DNA of 56,949 nucleotides, taken from Prolixibacteraceae bacterium. Lineage in GTDB: Bacteria > Bacteroidota > Bacteroidia > Bacteroidales > Prolixibacteraceae. The notes beneath the pieces are model-generated. The model did no database searches. It worked only from the letters and a program-made list of their open reading frames with translations, and had not been told where the DNA came from. The stretch is from assembly GCA_023229575.1 (NCBI GenBank), contig JALNYZ010000026.1, positions 1-56,949 on the forward strand, read 5' to 3'. The translations under genes and the position numbers were made by a program. Shown one piece after another: positions 8,678 to 19,100 of this stretch; position 1 is the first letter of the stretch; every line of letters begins with the position of its first letter.

Positions 8678-9634
8678 TCATTCTTTGTTTGAGGTGAGCC
8701 AGGCTGAAATTTGTTCCGATTGGTGATCCTTGCCAATGATTTCCCTGTACAATTCTGGTCGCCGCGCATTGATATATCGGAATCCTCCTGACTGCTGCAC
8801 CTTTTCCGGTGTAATTACCGTGGTTGCAATTTCATCATAGAATGAACGGCATTCTGCAAGAATATCCCCGAAAGGGTCAATAACCATCGAATGTCCGGCT
8901 TTTAACTGATCATCCTCGTACCCTACAGGATTGGAAAAAACAACATAAATACCATTGTCATATGCCCTTGCAGGCAACCATTTCATCAACCAACCCCGTC
9001 CCTTCAAACCTTCAAATTCAATTCGCAAGGAAGTTGGGTCTGATTCACGGTTCTCCCAAAGTTTTGAATCCACAAAACCTGCACCGGGCCTGCTTGAAGG
9101 GGTGCAGGTTGTTACATGTGGCATGAATATGATATTGGCGCCCAAAAGAGCTGTGGCCCTTACATTCTCTAAAACATTGTTGTCGTAGCAAATTAATATT
9201 CCACATTTCCATCCATACAGTTCAAAAACGCAATAACTGTCTCCAGGGGTTGTATGAGGATTCATGAAAGGGTGCAATTTTCTGAATTTTGCAACAAGAC
9301 CATTTTTATCAACGCAAACCTGTATTTTAAAAATATTGTCATTTTCATCTTTTTCGAAGAGTCCGGTCAGAATTGCAATGTTGTACTTTCCAGCGATTTC
9401 CTTCAGTCTCGAAATACTCGGACCATCCGGGATAAACTCTGCCAGGTCAAGCATTTGCTGTTTTGAATAATCCCGGGTAAATGTCAGGCCTGTTACCGAG
9501 CATTCGTGAAAAGCAATTACATTAGCCCCTTGTTGTGATGCCCTTTCGGAAAGTCTCTCAATCACAGATAGGTTATAACCTTTGTCTCCACTTCTGTTCT
9601 CAAATTGTGCCGTCGAAATTTTAAGTCTATCCAT
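8678..9634 (-). CDS. Carbon-nitrogen hydrolase (nitrilase superfamily)
   Basis: A 318-residue cytoplasmic-type amidase. The catalytic triad is visible: Glu44 in FHECSVTGL, Lys119 in FRKLHPF and Cys149 in GILICYDNN. These enzymes hydrolyse amides, carbamoyl groups or nitriles. I start it at 9634 (MDRLKIS) because the longer frame back to 9739 overlaps the preceding gene and adds no family sequence. An A-rich stretch precedes this start. It is the last gene of the long operon ending with the beta-propellers, 23 bases behind one of them. The substrate is unknown. Processing an amide released from the glycan is a context-based guess. Confidence 0.88.
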   Translation of the reverse strand: MDRLKISTAQFENRSGDKGYNLSVIERLSERASQQGANVIAFHECSVTGLTFTRDYSKQQMLDLAEFIPDGPSISRLKEIAGKYNIAILTGLFEKDENDNIFKIQVCVDKNGLVAKFRKLHPFMNPHTTPGDSYCVFELYGWKCGILICYDNNVLENVRATALLGANIIFMPHVTTCTPSSRPGAGFVDSKLWENRESDPTSLRIEFEGLKGRGWLMKWLPARAYDNGIYVVFSNPVGYEDDQLKAGHSMVIDPFGDILAECRSFYDEIATTVITPEKVQQSGGFRYINARRPELYREIIGKDHQSEQISAWLTSNKE

Positions 9635-9657
9635 TTTGTTTTCTTTTTTTATCATCG

Positions 9658-10983
9658 CTAAGGTATATAGATGAACAAATGTGATTTTCGCTCGCTCTCC
9701 CCCAAATAAATCGTTCCATCCGTTCCTGTTGTCATGCAATCAAATTGCTGGCCTCTCCAATAGTAGTATGGGCTTCGATCTGCTATTAACAAACCGAGGG
9801 TTTCAAACTCACCGGTTTGAGGATTGTAGGCGTAAAACTGACATGGCCTTGTTGTTGAACGCTCTCCGGCCATAAGATATACTTTGTTGTCTTTCCCAAC
9901 CGTCAAACATCGCAATCGCCTTGAGGCCCTGACCTTGCCAAGGTTCTTCAATTGCATCTTGACCGGATCAAATGAAAATATATAACCATCCGTCGTTCCA
10001 CCGTAGATTAACCCCTTTGCATCTTTGGCAAAGTATTCTATTGCAGTATAGTCCTGATAAAACTGCATATAATAATAATCCCCCGGAACCTCAATATTGG
10101 TTGAAACCAGCTTTTCCAGCTTTGGATCAAAATAGATCAGCATTCCTTTGTTCCCGGACATGAAAACCTTTCCGGAATCATCACAAATAAGCGCCCTGGG
10201 GAGTGTCCTCCATTGCCGTTCAGGACCATGATAGACTTTTCGGGCATCAATTTCCCCCAAGTCAGTAAATTTCTTCAGGCCAATGTTATACTTAAAAAAA
10301 TGCCCTTCAGGGTAGGTCAGCCCATATATTTCGTCGCCAGCCGGACTTATGGTCAGTGCATAAATTGAATTGTGTATCAGCGGGATGCCTAAATCTTCCA
10401 CTTCACAATTTTCATTCACGAGTTTGACATGTTCATTGCTTGCCTTGGTATTGTAACGAAAAAGATGCCCTCCCTCATAACCGCTGAAATATTCTTTAAT
10501 ATCCTTCCATAATGTGACATCAAGTTTATCGTCCCCTTCTCCCCATTTGGACATTGGAATATCTTCAAACATGTTCTTCCCTGTGCCAATAAATATGTTT
10601 CCCTCCTTATCTTCAACAAGGGAGTGGTGAATTCCTGTGTGCCCGGGAACCTTGCCCAAATGCTTGACTTTATTGATCGTGGGATCGAATATAAAGAGAT
10701 AGGCATCTTCCCCGCTTGTTCCACCATATACAATGCCATCCCTGGCAGTAATGAGTGAAGTAACAGCGCTACTATTTACGGGAATCTCATTGACTTGTGT
10801 GTAACCAAGGTCCCTTAAGTCGACCCGTTGCTGGTTTTTAATAACCGGTCTAGCCCAATCCTGGGCATCAACGTGTAATGTCTGACATAACATTCCAAGT
10901 AATAAAAGCAGAAAGGTGAATATCCCTTTACCACCTGGTACTGCTATTGCCCTACGTACATCATAAATATAAAATGTATCCAT
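9658..10983 (-). CDS. Secreted beta-propeller protein, second of a tandem pair
   Basis: A 441-residue exported protein. An N-terminal hydrophobic segment (GIFTFLLLLLGMLCQTLHVDA, about residues 20-40) acts as signal. The rest is a run of propeller-blade motifs such as DGIVYGGTSG, LFIFDP, KEGNIFIGTG, KGLIYGGTTDG and DGTIYLGESER, spaced about 50-60 residues, consistent with 6-7 blades. It shares the blade motif EDKEGNIFIG and a GGHLFRYN segment with the neighbouring propeller at 10991-12352. Several polysaccharide lyase families (PL11, PL22, PL24, PL25) use this fold, but I see no diagnostic motif, so lyase or sugar binding are both open. The gap to the upstream gene is 7 bases, implying co-translation. 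Confidence 0.75.
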   Translation of the reverse strand: MDTFYIYDVRRAIAVPGGKGIFTFLLLLLGMLCQTLHVDAQDWARPVIKNQQRVDLRDLGYTQVNEIPVNSSAVTSLITARDGIVYGGTSGEDAYLFIFDPTINKVKHLGKVPGHTGIHHSLVEDKEGNIFIGTGKNMFEDIPMSKWGEGDDKLDVTLWKDIKEYFSGYEGGHLFRYNTKASNEHVKLVNENCEVEDLGIPLIHNSIYALTISPAGDEIYGLTYPEGHFFKYNIGLKKFTDLGEIDARKVYHGPERQWRTLPRALICDDSGKVFMSGNKGMLIYFDPKLEKLVSTNIEVPGDYYYMQFYQDYTAIEYFAKDAKGLIYGGTTDGYIFSFDPVKMQLKNLGKVRASRRLRCLTVGKDNKVYLMAGERSTTRPCQFYAYNPQTGEFETLGLLIADRSPYYYWRGQQFDCMTTGTDGTIYLGESERKSHLFIYIP

Positions 10984-10990
10984 ACAGAAG

Positions 10991-12352
10991 CTATTGTTCA
11001 GGTTTGTAAATAACTAATTGCAAAGCCACCGGTGAATCCCCAATCATTCCTGTAGCAATATTTTTATCCCTAACCTCGACCTGGCCGCAAAGATAGAGGG
11101 TTCCATCCGGTGCGACCGATGCTGCCTCACAGCCAAAAACTTTTCGGCCATCCCTGGTTTTCATGGCACCAAGATCAATTCGCTTGCCCGTTTTAATATC
11201 ATATCTGATAAGATGGTGATCTTCACCACTCCCGAATGTTTCGTCATAACCTTTGGTATTGTAATTTCGGGAAGAGGGTGCAAAATAGACTATTTTTGCC
11301 CGGCTATCCAGGGCAAAGGCAAGGGTTGAATAAGGGATATCCTTGCGATCATCTCCCAAAAATTTACTGTCACACATTTTTGCCAAAGTGACTATCTTTC
11401 CTTCAGGACCATCATGTGGATCATACCTGAATAATATTGACCCGCCACCGGTAATACCATAGGCCACTTTCTCATGCGAATCCCATTCCACGGCCCGCCA
11501 TATTGATGTCCGGTCAATCATAGGATTTCTCATTTCAGTTGGGAATAACGTTGGATCGTATGGGGTCTGAAGTGAGGTTTCGTTCACCATCTCTGTTTTT
11601 GAATCATAAATGGCAATCCTGGCTGTAGGGAAACTCATATGGACATCACCCTCATCATCGCAGAATATATCCCGGCAAATATCCCAATTGCTAACGCGCC
11701 CGAAATTTTTAGTTACCCGGTTTTTTAAGTCAAACCGATAAAAATAGCCGGTAAATCCAATCCCATAAAGATATCCCCGTTTCTTGTCAATGGTCAGAGG
11801 ATAGCATCCTACCCCCTGATCAACCAAACCCAGGTCTTCAAACTTGTTGACTTTGGGGTCATATTTGATCCAATGTCCTCCCAGCCAGCTTGTATAGTCA
11901 AAAGTATTGGGACCACTCCCATTGCTCATGGAGCAAAAATAGATATTGCCATCATTGTCTTCAACCGGCTTGTTGTGTATCTTTCCGGTCGATCTGATTC
12001 CTTTGCCCCTTTCGCCCATAAATTCTGCCAGGTCTAAAAGCAGTACATTGTTGTCTTTTAAGGGGTCATATTGGTAGAAATGGGCGCTTGTCCCTTCAGT
12101 AATTAAAGCAGAATACACTTTCCCGTCATTGGCTGCATATAACCCGTCCCACATTGCAGGGTCACGTCCGGGATAACCACGGCTCTCAACCGTACATATT
12201 TTCTTCTCCTGGGGCTGAGCTAACGAAATATTGAAGTTAACCAACATAGTGACACCAACCAATGACCAGTAAAACAGTGGGCTACAATTCCCCTGGCAAT
12301 TTTCATCGAACTTTTTCACCCTATTCCGGAAAGAAATTATTTCTCTCATCAT
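10991..12352 (-). CDS. Secreted beta-propeller protein, first of a tandem pair
   Basis: A 453-residue exported protein with a hydrophobic signal at about residues 28-45 (FYWSLVGVTMLVNFNISLAQ). Blade motifs recur (DGKVYSALI, DNDGNIYFCSM, RGYLYGIGF, EGDVHMSFP, DGTLYLCGQ). A conserved HNKPVEDNDGNIYF plus GGHWIKYDP block matches the equivalent HHSLVEDKEGNIF and GGHLFRYN block of the next gene, so the two are probably paralogues. The shared histidines and GGH segment are the best candidates for a functional centre. It lies 19 bases after the TIM-barrel hydrolase-like gene. Function is not assigned. Confidence 0.75.
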   Translation of the reverse strand: MMREIISFRNRVKKFDENCQGNCSPLFYWSLVGVTMLVNFNISLAQPQEKKICTVESRGYPGRDPAMWDGLYAANDGKVYSALITEGTSAHFYQYDPLKDNNVLLLDLAEFMGERGKGIRSTGKIHNKPVEDNDGNIYFCSMSNGSGPNTFDYTSWLGGHWIKYDPKVNKFEDLGLVDQGVGCYPLTIDKKRGYLYGIGFTGYFYRFDLKNRVTKNFGRVSNWDICRDIFCDDEGDVHMSFPTARIAIYDSKTEMVNETSLQTPYDPTLFPTEMRNPMIDRTSIWRAVEWDSHEKVAYGITGGGSILFRYDPHDGPEGKIVTLAKMCDSKFLGDDRKDIPYSTLAFALDSRAKIVYFAPSSRNYNTKGYDETFGSGEDHHLIRYDIKTGKRIDLGAMKTRDGRKVFGCEAASVAPDGTLYLCGQVEVRDKNIATGMIGDSPVALQLVIYKPEQ

Positions 12353-12371
12353 TTAGTTTACAAATTGTTAT

Positions 12372-14513
12372 TTACATAAAATTGACTACCACCAGATCGT
12401 AAACCTCCAAATCCGGTACAGAAAAGCTTACCCGACCCTCTTTTTCTTCGTACAGGAGCTTTTTGTTGATATTCTTATCGGGAGAAAGCAAATTTACGTC
12501 ATGTACCCGTTTGCCTTGCGGAACCTTTAAAATGACCTTTATATCCTTTACATTTTCCTTTTGCTGCGCTTTGTAATTCAAAAGGTGCAGCATTATTTTG
12601 TCCCCTTTTTCAGAAGCCGTCAGTTCCATGGCAACACAAGGGGGGGCAGTTACATCGACAGACAAACCGTCACCTGCAGCCCATTTGACTGCCTGAACCA
12701 AGTCAGTATAGTTTTTGGGGAGTTTCCAATATTTACTGGACATCGAAGAACCTGCCGGTTTTGGAATTGAAGGGATAATTTCAGGAATATATATTACCCG
12801 GCCACTTCCAAACTGGTTTTTGACCGGTGAAGTGATTTTTGACCCGGTTTCGGCAAAATCAAAATAGATCAACTCCTTTAATTCCGGCGCTTTAATATTC
12901 AACAGATCTTTTAACCCAAAATCACGTTTCCTTTGTCCCCACTCCGTTTTCAAAGAGGTCTGTTCACTGGCCACCAGCCCTCCCCCTTTCGAGACAAAGT
13001 TCCTGATTAATTCCAGTTTGTCATCACTCAGGCACTCCTGATCGGCCAATACCAGCACCTTGTATTTGGAAAGATCTTTCAAATTATCATCAAAGATTAG
13101 ATCAAAAGGTATCTTTGCCTGGATCAAAGACTGTTCAAAGAGAAATGTACTTACATAAGGACGGTTATAATTGAAAGCCATGGTGGTAAAAGAATGCAGC
13201 ACCGCAACATTGGCAATATTCTTAATATCACGGTAATAGTCGAATTTGTCGTGAAAGAACCGGACATAGTTTTTTTGTTCTTCGGGCAACTGGGTTCCGG
13301 CCAATCCTCCCCCGACCATTCCGAGGCATTGCTTGTTATAGGCCATTGATTCAGCCATTTGCAGCAGAGTTTCACCAGTATAGGTAAATATTATATTGTT
13401 CAATATCCCGCCCATTTTGTAGGACCTTATTTTCGAAATAAGTATCTCATCCTTATAGTTGGAATTATTGCCTTCTTCCGTCCAAACAGCATTGGTATTC
13501 GCCAGCAACCTGGGATAATCCACACCCTGTCCAACGATCGTATTTCCTCCGGACATTCCACTCGAAGGATTATTTTCAACAGCAACCTCCGGATTGAGAC
13601 TTTGGATATAAAGGCCCATCAGGTTATAGTATTTTGCCAACTGCACACACCTGAAATCCGCCCATTCCTGAACCATCGGATCAACAAGATCATAAACACC
13701 CGGGGTGTATATGGGAGGCTCAACATAAGATACATTGCTGAACCCAAATCTTTGTTCAAGTTGTTCAGGTGTATATTTTTCACGTAAAAAAGTCTTGAAA
13801 TCCTCAATGGCCATCGGATGATAAAATATCTCCTGTTGTCCCTGCATGCTGGTATTATCAAAATGAATAAGGTCGGCCTTTAAATCCTGCACAGCAATGC
13901 GAAGCACTTCTTTAATATATTGGATGTATCCGGGATGCATAAAGTAAACCCTTTTGCGAAATGATTGGCCCCAATACCTAACCGGTTGACTGTAAGAATC
14001 TGGTACAAACCAATCTTTTGCATCCGGTTTTTCAACCAAAAAGGTTTCGTACCCGACCGTGCTTCCTACATAAACACCGACCCTGATACCATATTTCTTG
14101 CATAAGGCAGCTAACCTTTTAGAATCTTCCAATTGTTTTTTTTCGGCTTCAAGGCCAAACCCTTTATAAAAATGGATCATGGCCATCGTTACACCAATTT
14201 CTTTTAGTTTTTTGACAGCCTCTTCCGAATGTTCTTTGATGTAATCTTCATCTTTCCACACTGGGCTTCCGCCTACCCTGCGCCTGAACAGTTCCAACCC
14301 GTCCCAGTTGCCGACATAAACCAAAGGTTCTTTGCCCATCCATGATGGTTTTGAGATAAACTTTGCAGGTATTTCAGTTTTTTGTTTGTCAATTGTTCCG
14401 GTAAAACTGCAAAGGATGAAAGCTGTTAGAATAATCAATAAATATTGATATTTCCCTGAAAAAAGCCAGATGAGAGGCTCATTCTTTTTAAATCCATTTT
14501 TCTCGCATTTCAT
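12372..14513 (-). CDS. GH42-like TIM-barrel glycoside hydrolase candidate with glutamine-amidotransferase-like domain
   Basis: A 713-residue exported protein. A hydrophobic signal or anchor lies at about 22-39. A TIM-barrel-like region follows (about 60-400) with LIHFDNTSMQG and AVWTEEGNNSN segments, whose acidic residues sit where clan GH-A/GH42-type enzymes place catalytic groups. Residues about 430-600 look like the flavodoxin/GATase-like trimerisation domain of beta-galactosidases (KVLVLADQECLSDDKLELI and VSKGGGLVASEQTS). The C-terminal 100 residues look like a beta-sandwich. It belongs with unclassified 'hypothetical glycosyl hydrolase' proteins and I cannot assign a numbered family. It sits 21 bases after the ceramidase-like gene. 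Confidence 0.7.
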   Translation of the reverse strand: MKCEKNGFKKNEPLIWLFSGKYQYLLIILTAFILCSFTGTIDKQKTEIPAKFISKPSWMGKEPLVYVGNWDGLELFRRRVGGSPVWKDEDYIKEHSEEAVKKLKEIGVTMAMIHFYKGFGLEAEKKQLEDSKRLAALCKKYGIRVGVYVGSTVGYETFLVEKPDAKDWFVPDSYSQPVRYWGQSFRKRVYFMHPGYIQYIKEVLRIAVQDLKADLIHFDNTSMQGQQEIFYHPMAIEDFKTFLREKYTPEQLEQRFGFSNVSYVEPPIYTPGVYDLVDPMVQEWADFRCVQLAKYYNLMGLYIQSLNPEVAVENNPSSGMSGGNTIVGQGVDYPRLLANTNAVWTEEGNNSNYKDEILISKIRSYKMGGILNNIIFTYTGETLLQMAESMAYNKQCLGMVGGGLAGTQLPEEQKNYVRFFHDKFDYYRDIKNIANVAVLHSFTTMAFNYNRPYVSTFLFEQSLIQAKIPFDLIFDDNLKDLSKYKVLVLADQECLSDDKLELIRNFVSKGGGLVASEQTSLKTEWGQRKRDFGLKDLLNIKAPELKELIYFDFAETGSKITSPVKNQFGSGRVIYIPEIIPSIPKPAGSSMSSKYWKLPKNYTDLVQAVKWAAGDGLSVDVTAPPCVAMELTASEKGDKIMLHLLNYKAQQKENVKDIKVILKVPQGKRVHDVNLLSPDKNINKKLLYEEKEGRVSFSVPDLEVYDLVVVNFM

Positions 14514-14534
14514 TTTGTGTAGTATTAATAAAAA

Positions 14535-16124
14535 TTAATATTTCGTCACAGTGAACAGGTTGTTAACCATTTCAACCGTACGATCCACCAAAACCTGGCC
14601 GCCCTCTGGTCCAACCAAATTACTCTGTATGATAGCGCTGTAACCGCCCCCCTTGACCGCCTTTTCAGTAGGCAGGTAAGATCCGTCCCCAACAAATTGG
14701 ACAACAAATGTCTGCAAAGCTTTGCTTCTTGCCTGGATCCGGATACCAAAGTCGGAATAAAGCTCAAATTGATTGGTACAAATTGCAACATCCCCAATCC
14801 TGAGAATGTGTACTTCCGTCTCCAATTTTGGGTTTGGGTCTGTTTTCTGTTTCTCATACCGGAAAAGGACATCCCTGTTCCAGGTCATTGGCGCCAATAC
14901 CTCGTTGGCGGCAGTAGAGTCAGCAGCAATCTGGGCTAAATACTTATCGCGTTCTGCTTTTGAGTGCGCATATTCTTCTTCTGTAACCAATCGCATTGGC
15001 AGTTTAATGATTTCAACCATGTGGATCAAAGGAATATTGGCGTAACGATCGTTCCTGACAGTTTCATAAATCTCTTCAACCGACATAACAATGCGTCGCG
15101 CTATTTCGTCCAGGCGATTTAGATTGCGGAGTTTGATCATTCTTTCCTCGGCTGCCTTACGGTACATGGGCCTGGGTGACTGGTCGCCGGCAGCTCCCAA
15201 CCATCCGATTACAACCAAATCAGGACCAAAACGTTTCTTCAGTTTCTCCCGCACCGGATACCAGTAGTCTGCATTTACTGCCGACCGTTGCTCAACTTCC
15301 TGCGCAGGGCATGGAATATTAATGTTCATGGCAATCAATTTACCACCCTTATCCCAGAAGAAAAGTGCATTGACATCGTGGTCTTCCGGCCCCTCCAGAT
15401 TTAAGAATTCAGGTGCATCGGTATTCCCGTACATTTGTGCCGTTCTTCCTGAATATTTATTTGGAAGAGGTTCCTCTTTTGAATAAATGGCCCTTCTGTT
15501 GTAAGCAATGGCTGCATGGCCAAGTCCCCAGGAGACACTCCCCGGCTGACGGTTTTTCCATGCCTTTACAATCGCATCGGATACCTGTTGTGCAAAAAAA
15601 ACATCGAACTCTTCGGGCTGTAAAACCCCCTTTTTTGGTATATTGTACCTGAATGAATAATTTAAACCGTTTTCCATTACCGGTGCGGTATGGGTGTGCG
15701 TCGCATTCAGGAAGATTTTGCTTAAATCCATCTCAGGTAATCTCTTGTGTACCTCTGCACGAACCAGATTAATCAATACGGATGGGATGCCCTCAAGGTC
15801 GCAGGAAACCATGATTGCTGCATCGGATGACCGGTTGCCTTCGCGGGATTCCAAAACCATGACATTCGCTGACAAAGGAGTCTCAATGGTTTCCGCTATC
15901 CGCATGTGAAACTGGCCCATCAGGGCCACAGGCACTCTTGGCGTAATATCTGCAGTTGCAGTACCAATATACAATTCTTTTGTTTGCGCATTTGCAACAA
16001 TCGATAGTGTCATAATAATAAAGGACAATACTATTTGTACAGATCGGTTTATTATTACCTCTATTGACCTCATGTGTCCGGTTTCGATTGCCCGTTTTCC
16101 AGAAATGAATTTAATTTTTAGCAT
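14535..16124 (-). CDS. Neutral/alkaline ceramidase-like hydrolase, copy 1
   Basis: A 529-residue exported protein similar to the N-terminal catalytic domain of neutral/alkaline (non-lysosomal) ceramidases. Key elements: GTATADITP after the signal peptide, ATHTHTAP at 141-148 (metal-binding histidines), and GAAGDQSP at 310-317. In the last motif Ser316 corresponds to the serine of the family GDxSP motif that acts in amide hydrolysis. The protein lacks the C-terminal immunoglobulin-like domain of full ceramidases (family usually about 650-700 residues). An alternative start is Met18 at 16073. A second copy (21010-22518) shares motifs along its whole length. In this glycan locus the substrate may be an N-acyl or O-acyl sugar rather than ceramide (inference). 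Confidence 0.85.
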   Translation of the reverse strand: MLKIKFISGKRAIETGHMRSIEVIINRSVQIVLSFIIMTLSIVANAQTKELYIGTATADITPRVPVALMGQFHMRIAETIETPLSANVMVLESREGNRSSDAAIMVSCDLEGIPSVLINLVRAEVHKRLPEMDLSKIFLNATHTHTAPVMENGLNYSFRYNIPKKGVLQPEEFDVFFAQQVSDAIVKAWKNRQPGSVSWGLGHAAIAYNRRAIYSKEEPLPNKYSGRTAQMYGNTDAPEFLNLEGPEDHDVNALFFWDKGGKLIAMNINIPCPAQEVEQRSAVNADYWYPVREKLKKRFGPDLVVIGWLGAAGDQSPRPMYRKAAEERMIKLRNLNRLDEIARRIVMSVEEIYETVRNDRYANIPLIHMVEIIKLPMRLVTEEEYAHSKAERDKYLAQIAADSTAANEVLAPMTWNRDVLFRYEKQKTDPNPKLETEVHILRIGDVAICTNQFELYSDFGIRIQARSKALQTFVVQFVGDGSYLPTEKAVKGGGYSAIIQSNLVGPEGGQVLVDRTVEMVNNLFTVTKY

Positions 16125-16150
16125 GCCACAACATTTATATATGATTATTA

Positions 16151-19100
16151 TTACTCTTTTACCCTGATATTTCTGAACTTCACAACAGATCCATGTCCGA
16201 GGAAGCCAATATGTCCGGTAGTACGAAGCAACCCAGGATGCTCTTTGTGATCGAGGGTCCCGTTGCGGCTGGCAGCGGCGATATCCCCTTCAGTAATGAC
16301 ATTGCCATTGAGGATTATTTTGATATTGTTTCCTTTCATGATCACCTCTTCAAGGTTCCATTCCCCGGTAGGTTTCAACGATCCCCTCTTAGCAGGAATG
16401 ACGCCGTAAACCGAGCCATGGTATTGGTATGGCTGTAACTGATTATAGATCGGGGCATCATCGTCAAGGATCTGAAGTTCCATTCCTTCATATGCCGTAT
16501 CGCCTTGCAGCGGTGCACGGATTCCAAGTCCGTTGTTGGCCCCTGGTGTCAACTGGAATTCAAACCGGAAGGTAAAATCCTTGTATTCACCCTGCGTGAA
16601 CAGGTTTCCATGGGATGGCCCATTGTCAATATTGAGTACAATCTCGCCGTTTTTAACTTCATAATCAACCGTATTCCCGGTCCAACCGTCGAAATTGATG
16701 CCGTTGAAAAGAGGGACAAATCCATCCTTTTGTTCATCGGCTGAAAGAACATAATGGTTATCAACGATTTCTTTCACATAGATATCGCGGAAAGCGAGAT
16801 CGGTACCGTGTGCCTGCAATTCAATGGCCTCTTTTGCGAACATAGGCACGTTGCGGTCCCAGTAATTTTCGAGCGGTACCTGGTCTACTACCAAAATACC
16901 GTTCAAATAGACAGTTACCTTATCGCCCACCATTTTAATATAAAAATGGTTCCAGTCCCCCACCGGATTGTCAGCAACAACCAATGGGGTACTCCTGTAT
17001 TTGACATTGTTGTACAGGCCTCCTGATCCTACCTGGGCACCAACCGCGACCCGTGAAGTATCCCATATTTGAACCTGAGGGGAACCTCTGAGATAGATTC
17101 CGCTATCTCCATATTTGGTGATGCGCCAGTCCAGGACCAACTCGAAATCCCCGTACTGTTTTTCTGAACAAAGATTATCCCCAGCCCCGGTGAAAGCTAT
17201 CGAATTGTCCTTAACACTCCAGTTTTTCGCTGCTTTGGCATTGGCTTCAACCTGCTTGGCAGCCAGCTCTTTTTCGGTCATTTTTGCACGGGTGACCGGA
17301 TTGCCGACCAAGCCTTTCCATCCGGTAAGGTCTTTCCCGTTGAACATGGAAACATATCCTTTCTCTTCGGGCATGGATGCCAGGTATTTTCTGACCCTTT
17401 CTTTGTCGTACTCGCTTTCGGCACCTTTTATCAATCCAAGCGCCCTACTCAATATGGTCTTGGCCTTTTCACCTGTCAAACCGACCTGTTTCCCTGAGGC
17501 CGGCAATGCAACCTGCATGATCGCAGAGGCTGCCGCGGCTTGCAGTTCATTGTCGTCCAGATAATTCGCCGTAAAGATCAAAGAGTGAAATGTTTTCACC
17601 TCTCCGAGCCGCCCAATCACCATCAATTTTTGTTCGTTGCCTTGTGCCAAGGCAATAATTTTGCGGTACTGCAACAATTTCTGGTCCTCGGGAAGTACGG
17701 AATTGGCAACAAGATCAACAAAACCTTTGAAGGCCCTGGCCTGATAGGCCGGATTGGCCGCACAAATCTGGCAGAGTTCATTGGCCGCATCGGCACTGCC
17801 CCACTTCAGCAATGCATTGAAGGCTGTCTCTTTGATTGCCTGGTCACTGGACCCAAAGGCATCGACCACCTGTTTCAGGGCATTGCGGCCACCCAGCTTT
17901 GAAAAGATTTCCAGGGTACGGCCTGGATCTGACAATTTGCTCAATTCGTTGATAAACCGAGCTTTAGTATCGGTATCAAAACCAGATGCCGAATTCACCA
18001 ATGCCAGTTGTACTGCCGCAACCTGCTCTTTGGTAACTGATTTTTTCAACAGCCCCAGCAAGACCGGAATATTTCCCTCTGAAGATGTGTTTTTCAATGC
18101 CCCGTAAGCAACACTGGAAATATCCTGGTCTTCGTTTGCAGTGTATGCAACAATTTTATCAAAATTGGCTTTACCTGCTTTGTCACCTATCAACCGGATG
18201 ATCTCAACTTTAGCTGTTTTTGGGGCGCCTTCCAGCGCAAGTGCCAGCCTGTTCAAATGATCCGCATCCAGCCTGCGGGAAAGGGCTTTGGCGGTAGCAA
18301 CAGCATCCTGTCCTTTGACCAGGTGGCCTTCAAGTACTGTTACAGCAGCGGGTACCCTGATGTTTGACAGGGCGTTGATTGCAGCAATTCTAACCTCTTC
18401 CGATGGGTCAGAAAGATATGATTCAAAGGCAGCCATCAGATCTTTACAACCTTTGCGTCCGAGCATCCCAACAATTTCGGCCCTTTTTTCGCCGGCGACG
18501 GCTTTCGATTTTGCGATCCACTGACGGGTCACGGCCACATCAGATGACGCGGCAGCCATATTCATCACACCGGCCCGATATGCCTTGTCCGCATTATCAA
18601 ACTCCTTCAACAGCAGTGGCAATGCTTCATTGCCCCAATATTTTGCCTTTATGGCAAGTGCGGCAGAGCGGTACTGCAATTGTGACTTCTCATTGCAGTT
18701 GGTCAGTAGTGTTGTGACAACTTTGTCGCAGAGCGCAAGATCTCCCTTGGCACCCAGTTGACCAGCATAAGTAATCAATGAGGAGACAATCCCGGTAGGC
18801 TCGTAAATGTATTTTGCTTTGGCAGCCTTGTCGGTTAAAAAGGCGAAACTCTCCCTGGATGCGATTTGGGCCACTGCTTCCAGTACCACCCTTTGCAATC
18901 TGGCATCTGCACTTCCCATCTTTGTGATCAGGATGGGATTGGCTGCTTCGATCCTCATCTGGCCGACAGCCTTGGCAAGGGCCAGGGCAGCTATTCCTTT
19001 TGAACCCTCCAGTTTTTTCAAAAGGACGTCGCCTGCAGAGGGAGTTCCAACCGCCAGCAATACCTTGACGGCGGCATCACACAATTTCTCATCCGTCAGG

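Noticed and set aside
9635..9739. N-terminal extension of the carbon-nitrogen hydrolase
   Set aside because: It overlaps the end of the propeller gene and adds sequence unlike the family. The start at 9634 gives a normal nitrilase N-terminus.
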